DNA of 5,786 nucleotides from Bacteroidota bacterium (GTDB lineage: Bacteria > Bacteroidota > Bacteroidia > Chitinophagales > UBA2359): contig JAHDCM010000257.1 in NCBI GenBank assembly GCA_020629895.1, forward strand, positions 1-5,786, in the 5' to 3' direction. Positions within the stretch are counted from its first letter, which is position 1, and each line of letters starts with the position of its first letter. Under the pieces are notes generated by a model, which saw only the letters and a program-made list of their open reading frames with translations, made no database searches and was not told the DNA's origin. Shown piece by piece: positions 1 through 5,574 of this stretch. Both the position numbers and the translations under genes were made by a program.

Positions 1-50
1 TGATTGGATGATTTAGGCAATAACATTTTTTTATTGCCCTCCAATTATCA
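1..50. other. Imperfect long hairpin at the window's left edge
   Basis: The core is a perfect 8-bp stem, GGCAATAA (16-23) with TTATTGCC (31-38), around a 7-nt T-rich loop. An outer stem, ATTGGA (3-8) with TCCAAT (40-45), could extend it across an asymmetric internal loop. No T-run follows on either strand, so it is a poor intrinsic terminator. It may be the 3' end of something left of the window, or an extruding DNA repeat. No function is assigned. Confidence 0.4.
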
Positions 51-208
51 TAATAGCGTCATATATAAGGCTTTTTAGGTTTTAATTATAAATCATAGTT
101 TATTTTTTTGGCATTTATTGTAACTTATTTTTTTTAAAGGAGTCTACGTATAGTATGTGGCTTTTTTGTAGTCAAGCTTACCTGTTTATTGCTAACCCTT
201 TACAAGAC
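51..208. other. AT-rich non-coding stretch, no convincing feature
   Basis: Together with the flanking hairpins this makes a 342-nt gene-free leader before the first gene. It is very AT-rich with several T-tracts. I see no convincing Bacteroidota promoter of the TTG / TAnnTTTG type. AAAGGAG at 136-142 stands 12 nt before an ATG at 155, but the 28-codon frame behind it looks non-coding. The promoter of the gene at 343 probably lies here or in the hairpin region that follows. Confidence 0.5.
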
Positions 209-275
209 ATTAAGTGTAATACCGTTTGTTATTACGCTTAATAACTGCTAGTGGTAAGAAGTAACCGCAACTAGC
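209..275 (+). other. Two adjacent stem-loops upstream of the TPR-like gene (candidate structured leader)
   Basis: The first stem-loop pairs ATTAAGTGTAATA (209-221) with TATTACGCTTAAT (230-242): 13 consecutive pairs, one of them G-U (T215 with G236), and an 8-nt loop. The wobble is a legal pair only in plus-strand RNA; in minus-strand RNA it would be an A-C mismatch. Four bases later a second stem pairs GCTAGT (247-252) with ACTAGC (270-275), with inner GGT (253-255) and ACC (264-266) across a GCA bulge. GTGGTAA occurs inside the second element (251-257) and again at 281-287. There is no T-run, so it is not a terminator. A 5' leader structure or operator for the gene starting 68 nt later is possible. 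I recognise no riboswitch class. Confidence 0.45.
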
Positions 276-342
276 CGAGAGTGGTAATGGATCATCCTAT
301 GTCAATATTACTAACCCATTGACCCTCTAAAAACCCTTTTAC

Positions 343-1188
343 ATGCTCATTCATGGCCCTATTAAACCTGAACGTATTCATGAGATGCGTGTCAGTGCTA
401 TTCTAAAAAAACTACGCCAATGTGGCATCCGCACGAGTTTAAGTCGCTTTCGTGCGCAGCTTCCTAATTATTTGAGTGCCTCTGAAATTGGAGAGCAATG
501 GCTAAAAACTTGCTCTTTGGCTGAGTGGGACTTGCGACGTGATTTTGTGTTTTACGCGCCTTTTGTACTCTGGAAAAAGCTGCGCCCACATCGTATGGGC
601 TTGCATACGATTGATGCGCGTATTCATTATGGGTACGATCTTTTTCAGGAAGGAAAATTGATGCAAGCGGGAATGCTTTGGTGGAATTGCTGGGAAAACT
701 TGAAAATAATGCTGCTTGATCACCAAATTAGTGATTGGGAAACACTTGAAGAACATGAACCTAGTTTTTTTGGTTGGCAACATTGGCAACAAGATTTATC
801 TCGCCTGCTATTTGTACTGGCAGAAAAGGACTTATGTTTTCACCAATGGCGACTTCATCTTAATTTGGAAGTACGTACCCTCATTACCGAAAATCATGAT
901 ACCGAAGAGGTATGGCTGGCAATTATCGAATCTTATCTAGCTTTGGGAGATGAACGGAAGGCCGAACAAGCAGTCAACCAATTTAACCACTTGTTCCCCG
1001 ACTCAGCTTGGGGCTATATCAGTTGGGCTGATATGTATGGAATTGCACATCAACCCAATTACAAATTGCGGTTTAATGCTCAAAAAGCCTATGAGATTTA
1101 TCAACTAGTCCTTCAAAAAATGGATCAGTTTGAAGAAATTGGAATTGAAATTATTGTGGCTAATCGTATTCAAACACTGGTAGAGTAA
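343..1188 (+). CDS. TPR-like protein resembling SEC-C-associated family, without the SEC-C motif
   Basis: This is a 281-residue cytosolic protein with no signal peptide or membrane span. It is rich in Trp and in amphipathic helices. Visible marks are VLWKKLRP (75-82), a helix pair from GYDLFQEG (97-104) to WENLK (117-121), and a TPR-like hairpin from about 190 to 235 containing FPDSAWGYISWADMYG (218-233). From memory, that last motif and the LWK-L-P / E-G / W-E-LK pattern recur in hypothetical TPR-like proteins of Firmicutes and other phyla that often end in a Cys-rich SEC-C zinc motif. Here the C-terminus stops at about 281 with no such cysteines, so any SEC-C part is absent. The ATG at 343 follows an in-frame stop at 328. 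The ATG at 385 (Met15, before RVSAILKKL) is an equally plausible start, since family members tend to begin near that helix; neither has a Shine-Dalgarno site. It stands alone and converges on the LRR operon. A protein-binding role is likely; the partner is unknown. Confidence 0.8.
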   Translation: MLIHGPIKPERIHEMRVSAILKKLRQCGIRTSLSRFRAQLPNYLSASEIGEQWLKTCSLAEWDLRRDFVFYAPFVLWKKLRPHRMGLHTIDARIHYGYDLFQEGKLMQAGMLWWNCWENLKIMLLDHQISDWETLEEHEPSFFGWQHWQQDLSRLLFVLAEKDLCFHQWRLHLNLEVRTLITENHDTEEVWLAIIESYLALGDERKAEQAVNQFNHLFPDSAWGYISWADMYGIAHQPNYKLRFNAQKAYEIYQLVLQKMDQFEEIGIEIIVANRIQTLVE

Positions 1189-1356
1189 CAAAGCAAATGA
1201 CAAAACAATGACATTAAAAACAAAAACTGTCAACAATGTGTCATATTCTTAAAATTGCTATTATAATTACTTCTACAATTATAAATTTATAATCAATTAA
1301 TCAATGTAACAATTTGTTTAGTGCTAATTGTAAAATTGAAAGCCCTCTAGAAAAGA
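1189..1356. other. AT-rich 3' spacer, no gene
   Basis: This is the first half of the 345-nt convergent gap. It contains no credible ORF. The only notable element is the AT palindrome at 1278-1293. TAAAATTG at 1331-1338 matches the Bacteroidota -7 consensus TAnnTTTG at 5 of its 6 fixed positions, and TTTG lies at 1313-1316, but the spacing is shorter than usual. It is at best a weak candidate promoter for the RNA proposed downstream. Confidence 0.4.
1278..1293. repeat. 16-bp perfect AT palindrome
   Basis: ATTATAAATTTATAAT reads identically on both strands. It sits in the gap between convergent transcription units, about 140 nt before the candidate small RNA. Palindromes of this size can bind a dimeric regulator, but the sequence is pure A/T in a very AT-rich stretch, so chance is a serious alternative. 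Confidence 0.5.
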
Positions 1357-1394
1357 TGGTAGAGTGAGTTTTTTGCTTGCTCTACCACTTTTTT
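1357..1394 (+). terminator. Intrinsic terminator after the TPR-like gene
   Basis: A 12-bp stem, TGGTAGAGTGAG (1357-1368) with CTTGCTCTACCA (1376-1387), closes a 7-nt loop (TTTTTTG) and is followed by C and a T6 run (1389-1394). Two pairs (1365-1379 and 1366-1378) are G-U in plus-strand RNA and would be A-C mismatches on the minus strand, so the active orientation is plus. It most likely ends transcripts of the gene that stops at 1188. An A-tract just upstream of the stem (1351-1354) gives it weak potential on the minus strand too. Confidence 0.75.
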
Positions 1395-1414
1395 ACAATG
1401 AATCTGAGAAAAGA

Positions 1415-1532
1415 ATAAAGGGGTAGAAACAGACAACAACAACAACAAAACAACACTACTCCTTTATATACTTACTTGTGCAAGGGAGCACAAAATGCGC
1501 AATACTTCAAAAAGAGGTGTTGCGCTTTTTTT
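1415..1532 (+). ncRNA. Candidate structured small RNA: three stem-loops with terminal T7
   Basis: Three stem-loops stand in tandem. SL1 pairs ATAAAGGGGTAG (1415-1426) with CTACTCCTTTAT (1456-1467): 12 bp with one G-U, closing a 29-nt loop (1427-1455) that contains a CAA microsatellite, a single G and no T. SL2 pairs TTGTGC (1476-1481) with GCACAA (1488-1493) around the loop AAGGGA. SL3 (1497-1525) is a strong terminator stem followed by T7. The spacers are only 8 and 3 nt. Every wobble pair is G-U in the plus sense. The unit begins after another terminator (1394), so it could be its own transcript, and it contains no plausible ORF. The 5' end is not determined and may lie anywhere from about 1340 to 1415. 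I do not recognise a known RNA family. Alternatives are an extended 3' UTR of the gene ending at 1188, or a 3' UTR of the minus operon. Confidence 0.45.
1497..1532 (+). terminator. Strong intrinsic terminator abutting the LRR gene stop codon
   Basis: GCGCAATACTTC (1497-1508) pairs with GAGGTGTTGCGC (1514-1525) over 12 pairs, two of them G-U (1503-1519 and 1506-1516), around an A5 loop, and is followed by T7 (1526-1532). The orientation fits plus-strand termination. Its T-tract ends one base before the stop codon of the minus-strand gene. Read on the minus strand, the stem has two A-C mismatches and only a four-T tail, so it may end the operon less efficiently. Confidence 0.8.
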
Positions 1533-1533
1533 A

Positions 1534-3498
1534 TCACCTCCCCTTCATCCCTCCTGCTTTTAGTATTTCTTGCTTTACTTTATCTACATACGTTTGTTTA
1601 TTAGCAAATTTTTCTTCGAGTAAATATACGTCATAATGTAGCCATAAATACACGAAAATAGGTATTGGATTTAATGCCGTTTCTTCGCTTTGAAATAAAA
1701 TTTCTCGTTTTATAGCATCCTGTCTTTTTCCTTTTGAATAAAACTTTGCTTTTCGTGGCATGATTTGGTGAATGGCTTGTGTACCATATAATTTTAATAA
1801 GCGTCCTGCTTGCTGACGATCACTCTCCTCTTTTGCCAAACGATAGATGGCAAGTAAGTGAGGCAGAAAAATAGGAGGCACTCCAACAGCTTCTAGCATT
1901 TGGATAGCGACACTCGCAAAGCTGGCATCTTCGTGCAAAAGCATATCCTGAATTTGTGGCAATTGGTACTCTTGCTCGTCTTTGGCTACAATCAAAGGAG
2001 CCTTTTCTTGAATATTAAAGTAATGCTGTAATTGCGTTTCAGTTAAAAAAATCAAGCCTTCCCTAGTCAAACCTTCTATCTTTTTGACATTCCGCCCTAA
2101 TACGACATATTTTGTTTGCTCGCTTAATTTAGTTTCATAAACAACGCTTTGTTCTTTTAATTTCTGTCTAATGTCTGTTCGCTTCATAGTAGTGGTACCC
2201 ACTATTAAAACCCGTACACCTTTTTCAATGGGTTGCTCTTGGATGGTAGGAGCTTGAAAGGCAAGTGCAAGTGTAGCATGATAGCGAATTTGTGGTAGAG
2301 GAAATCGAAGTGCTTTTACTAAAAAAGACACTGCAAATAGGTTTGTTTGCTTGCTTTGATTGGCCCATAATAAAAAGTAACGTTCACAAAAATGCTTGAA
2401 AATGCTTTTATCTGCACTTAGTTTTTTGAGCAATTGCAAATAAGAAGCATCTAAAGGAAAAGTATCATTTATTGTGGTTTGTTTTCCTCGAAGATGTGCT
2501 TGGTTATTTAATACTAGTTTTTGAGGAAAGAGATTGATAAGGCGATTATCCTGTTCAACTATTTTTTTCGCCTCCTTTAGGCGCGTAAACTCAACAGGTA
2601 GGTTATCTTTTTGGGCAAAAAATAGCTCAATAATGTACAATTCTGGATTATTCAACAAACTCAATGGGAACTCCTCTAATTCCATTTCTCGGATGTATAA
2701 ACGCATTAATTTTTTACAATTTCCGATCGTATCGGGTAGTTTTTTGAGCTTTTTGCTGCCCGCAAGACCCATTTCTGTAAGATTTTGAAGTTTACCAATG
2801 GTATCTGGTAGTGTCTCACAAGTGACATGATATAATTGCAAATACGATAAGCTTGTACAATTCCCAATGGAAGGAGGCAAGGAGTGAAGCGGGTTTCTGG
2901 ATAAAATGAGGAAACGTAGATGACTTAAAGCTCCAATAGTGGGAGGGATCGCTTTTAGTTCACAAGAATCGGCATGTAAAATTTCTAACTTACGTAATCG
3001 CCCTATTTCTGGAGGTAAAAAGTGGATTTCATTTTCGCTCAAAGCCAGAAATTCGAGTTGGGATAGTTCCCATAAGTCGGGTGGCAAGCTAGTTAGGTTA
3101 TTCCTATTCAGATTGAGCCATTTTAACTTTTTCAAGTTACCAATTCCATTGGGCAAAGCGGCAATCGAACAAGTATCTAATACTAATTTTTCCAGTTGCT
3201 GACAAGCCAATATCGGTTCTGGAAAATGAAGGCAGTCTACTCCTCGTAGAATGATTACTTTCAGATGTTTCAGTTTTCCTATTGATTGAGGAAGACGAAC
3301 ATTGGGATTATAACTTATTTCTAATTGTTGTAACTGTGTCAACTGACAAATTTCTTCTGGAATAGAAACACATCTGTTGTTATACAATCGTAATTGTTGC
3401 AAATTGGGGTACTTCAATACCTCTTCTGGAAGCTCTACGAACTTGGTATTCGAAAGGCTCAATCGTTTTACAGAACTATAATTAGTGGGAAATTGCAT
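1534..3498 (-). CDS. LRR protein with BRCT-like and HEAT-like modules (downstream paralogue)
   Basis: The product has 654 residues and no signal peptide or membrane segment. Residues about 8-315 form roughly 13 LRRs of 23 residues, of the plant/bacterial type marked by LxxLPxxI (LTSLPPDL, LHSLPPSI and LKKLPDTI are clear copies). Residues 316-425 are a helical linker. A BRCT-like module spans about 426-494: GVRVLIVG opens it, QTKYVVLG (461-468) is the usual Thr-hydrophobic strand, and a final helix ends QHYF. The conserved Gly-Gly and Trp of classical BRCTs are absent. Residues 510-654 are helical and HEAT-like; IQMLEAVGVP and LLKLYG (567-572) match the upstream gene's product. The ATG at 3498 lies 17 nt after the upstream stop, so co-transcription is likely. 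Unlike the upstream protein, it has no C-terminal LRR block. Expected role: cytosolic protein-protein scaffold. The ligand is unknown. Confidence 0.88.
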   Translation of the reverse strand: MQFPTNYSSVKRLSLSNTKFVELPEEVLKYPNLQQLRLYNNRCVSIPEEICQLTQLQQLEISYNPNVRLPQSIGKLKHLKVIILRGVDCLHFPEPILACQQLEKLVLDTCSIAALPNGIGNLKKLKWLNLNRNNLTSLPPDLWELSQLEFLALSENEIHFLPPEIGRLRKLEILHADSCELKAIPPTIGALSHLRFLILSRNPLHSLPPSIGNCTSLSYLQLYHVTCETLPDTIGKLQNLTEMGLAGSKKLKKLPDTIGNCKKLMRLYIREMELEEFPLSLLNNPELYIIELFFAQKDNLPVEFTRLKEAKKIVEQDNRLINLFPQKLVLNNQAHLRGKQTTINDTFPLDASYLQLLKKLSADKSIFKHFCERYFLLWANQSKQTNLFAVSFLVKALRFPLPQIRYHATLALAFQAPTIQEQPIEKGVRVLIVGTTTMKRTDIRQKLKEQSVVYETKLSEQTKYVVLGRNVKKIEGLTREGLIFLTETQLQHYFNIQEKAPLIVAKDEQEYQLPQIQDMLLHEDASFASVAIQMLEAVGVPPIFLPHLLAIYRLAKEESDRQQAGRLLKLYGTQAIHQIMPRKAKFYSKGKRQDAIKREILFQSEETALNPIPIFVYLWLHYDVYLLEEKFANKQTYVDKVKQEILKAGGMKGR

Positions 3499-3515
3499 AT
3501 CGTTTTTTCACTACA
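3499..3515 (-). other. 17-nt intergenic junction of the LRR operon
   Basis: Only 17 bases separate the stop codon of the upstream LRR gene from the ATG of the downstream one. There is no terminator and no room for a typical promoter. No canonical Shine-Dalgarno precedes the second ATG, as usual in Bacteroidota. The spacing supports a single bicistronic mRNA. Confidence 0.75.
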
Positions 3516-5546
3516 TCAAATAATAATCACACCTGGTAATTTCTTTTGCAAATTACTTATCTCAAACCCCTTGCGTCGATCCAATAAGCCTCCTACATTA
3601 AGGCGTTTCAAATTGGGCAACTTGGTCAATACTTCTGGAAATACGCTAAAACCTGTATGTTTCATATCAATATAGTTTAGTTGATCCAATTTTGCCAAAT
3701 CATCAGGGAAGGTACTAATAGGAGTAAATCCGACGTATAACTGTTGTAATTTTTTTAGCCGACTAATACCACTTGGTAATTCTCTAAACGAGTGATGAGC
3801 CGCAATGAGGGTTTCCATATCTTCTAATTCATAAATTTCTACTGGAAACTTATGAAGTGACATATAATGTAAATTGAGACGTTTGGATTGGTAAATAGTT
3901 TGTAGTAGTTCTATTTTACGTGCATTAGTAATATGCTCACTTTCTAATAAAATGTCTTTACAACGTTGGTGACGCTCATAAACCGCCTCAGCAATTTGCC
4001 AATCAGGAACACCACTAATACGCGCATGTTCCGCAATATTGCGACGTAAAAAATATGCCATTTTATTGGGTTCAAACTTTTTATACTTTCGAGTCATTGC
4101 CACTTGCATCTTCTCATCTCCATACAACTTCAACAATTTCTTTGCTTCTGCCCGATTACTACGGCTCGTACCTAAAAAATAGCTAATAAATACGTTTGGG
4201 ATCAAATCTTTGGGCAAGCCACCACCACGTAGCATCTGTAAAGCCACCGCCACATTATCTTCATCACCCGATTTCAGCAACGCCTCTACTTGCTCAATAA
4301 AACCACTTTCCTGCACATTCTCCTCCAACAAAAAAGCATCTTCTACCTCATTAAAAAAGGCTTGTAACTCCACATCTGTTACAAATACCAAGCCTTCCTT
4401 ACCCAAGCCTTTCACATACTTGCTATGCTTTCCGAGCAGCACATGTGTCGTATTTTTTGTCACTTTAGAACTTAATTTTGCCTGCAAATTCTCCAGTTTT
4501 TCCTTAATCTCCTTACGCGTAAAAATCGCCCGTCCAAACATTGCCACTTCATCTCCAGCTTTAAGAGGGCGTTCTTTCAAACTTGGACTTTGTAGGTATT
4601 TTCTCGCATTTTCAAACGCACGATCATTTCCCATTGCCAAAATGGTTGCAATCTCCTCTCGTGAATATTTTTCTGATAATTTTTCATTCTTCCCAACAAA
4701 TGCTTCATAAGCCGCAGCTCGCATCTCTAATGGCACATTCTTTTTGGCAAAAAATGCTAATAACTCATTCCATTCATTAGCATTCATCAGCTCCGAATAA
4801 ATCGGTGTACCTGCTACCATACGATTTAAATTGAGAAAGTAGAGCGCGTTTTCCTGAAACCCATCAAAAGGATTTCCTTGCACATTCAAGAAAGTCAAGG
4901 CAGGTAACTGGGTCAAAAAGGCAGGTAAGGTTCGAAGTTTATTTCGATACATCACCAATTCCTCCAAATGCGCACATGCCTTTATTTCTGCTGGCAATTC
5001 CGCTAATTCCATCTGTCCGATATACAATTTTTTCAACTTTTTCAATTGCCCTATCTTAGGAGATAAGTGAGTAATCGGATTTCTATGTAGCCCTAAAAAC
5101 TCCAAATTTTCTAATTCAAATAACTCTTCTGGCAATTCACTTACCTGATTTCCCATTAAACTCAAATAGCGCAAATTCTTGCAATTCCCTATTGTTGGTG
5201 GAAGAGCAGTTAATTGGTTATTTCCCAACACTAAAAACTCTAAATTTTCCAACTCCCCTATACTTACTGGTAACTCTTTCAATTGGTTATTTGCCAAATT
5301 TAGCTTTTTCAAAGCTCTAAACTCCCCAATATTAGGAGGCAACAATTCTAGCTTATTACTTTGATAATCAATATGTTCTAACTTTGTCAGTTGTGCCAAT
5401 TCACTAGGCATTTCTGTCAAGTAATTGTAGGCAAAATTTAATATCTCTAAATTTACACAATCATATATCTCTTTCGGAAAATATTTGCGATTAGTACTCG
5501 ACTTTTGAATTGATTTGATCTCTTTCAGATCACCATATAATTTCAT
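3516..5546 (-). CDS. LRR protein with BRCT-like, HEAT-like and second LRR block (first gene of operon)
   Basis: The product has 676 residues and appears cytosolic. Residues about 20-225 hold nine LRRs with a 23-residue period (LKELPVSI, LTALPPTI, VSELPEEL). Residues 226-329 are a helical linker. A BRCT-like module lies at about 330-398: GDEVAMFG, then RKEIKEKL, the strand NTTHVLLG (365-372), and a closing helix ending LQAFF. The Asn-Thr-Thr-His strand is the most BRCT-like mark, whereas the classical Gly-Gly and Trp are missing. Residues 410-530 are helical, with LQMLRGGGLP and LLKLYG (471-476) shared with the downstream protein. Residues about 550-676 return to four LRRs (FRELPSGI, ISTFPDDL, FSVFPEVL) and end at IIISTOP. 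Outside enzymes such as NAD-dependent ligase, BRCT modules are uncommon in bacteria, so a phospho-peptide or nucleic-acid role must not be assumed. The paralogy to the next gene is clear; the function is unknown. Confidence 0.9.
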   Translation of the reverse strand: MKLYGDLKEIKSIQKSSTNRKYFPKEIYDCVNLEILNFAYNYLTEMPSELAQLTKLEHIDYQSNKLELLPPNIGEFRALKKLNLANNQLKELPVSIGELENLEFLVLGNNQLTALPPTIGNCKNLRYLSLMGNQVSELPEELFELENLEFLGLHRNPITHLSPKIGQLKKLKKLYIGQMELAELPAEIKACAHLEELVMYRNKLRTLPAFLTQLPALTFLNVQGNPFDGFQENALYFLNLNRMVAGTPIYSELMNANEWNELLAFFAKKNVPLEMRAAAYEAFVGKNEKLSEKYSREEIATILAMGNDRAFENARKYLQSPSLKERPLKAGDEVAMFGRAIFTRKEIKEKLENLQAKLSSKVTKNTTHVLLGKHSKYVKGLGKEGLVFVTDVELQAFFNEVEDAFLLEENVQESGFIEQVEALLKSGDEDNVAVALQMLRGGGLPKDLIPNVFISYFLGTSRSNRAEAKKLLKLYGDEKMQVAMTRKYKKFEPNKMAYFLRRNIAEHARISGVPDWQIAEAVYERHQRCKDILLESEHITNARKIELLQTIYQSKRLNLHYMSLHKFPVEIYELEDMETLIAAHHSFRELPSGISRLKKLQQLYVGFTPISTFPDDLAKLDQLNYIDMKHTGFSVFPEVLTKLPNLKRLNVGGLLDRRKGFEISNLQKKLPGVIII

Positions 5547-5574
5547 ATAAATTAGTATTGTTTATTAATTTTTT
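5547..5574 (-). promoter_or_regulatory. 28-nt operon leader between repeat and first start codon
   Basis: The whole space between the dispersed repeat and the ATG at 5546 is 28 nt of almost pure A/T. No clear TAnnTTTG box is visible in it; TAATTTAT right next to the ATG is the nearest and is too close for a normal leader. The operon promoter must therefore overlap or lie inside the repeat, unless transcription enters from beyond the window. No Shine-Dalgarno is seen. Confidence 0.35.

Noticed and set aside
155..241. 28-codon ORF beginning MWLFCSQAYL with AAAGGAG upstream
   Set aside because: The spacing is 12 nt, Shine-Dalgarno sites are little used in Bacteroidota, the composition is not protein-like, and the 3' third coincides with the 13-bp stem at 209-242.
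1178..1365. TGGTAGAGT repeated at 1178-1186 (gene end) and 1357-1365 (terminator stem)
   Set aside because: A 9-mer match is expected many times by chance in a window of this size, so it is not evidence of an attachment site or attenuator.
1415..1532. Reading the CAA-rich stem-loop array as a CRISPR array or retron RNA
   Set aside because: There are no repeated spacers of equal length, no cas gene and no reverse transcriptase in the window. The three stems are unlike one another.
2534..3675. Other plus-strand ORFs of 84-93 codons opposite the LRR genes
   Set aside because: Their composition mirrors the periodic LRR codons on the opposite strand, and they have no start context or motif of their own.
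4210..4710. 166-codon plus-strand ORF opposite the upstream LRR gene
   Set aside because: It is the antisense shadow of a well-conserved coding region: Ser/Phe-rich, with no recognisable domain. The LRR and BRCT-like signal on the minus strand is unambiguous.
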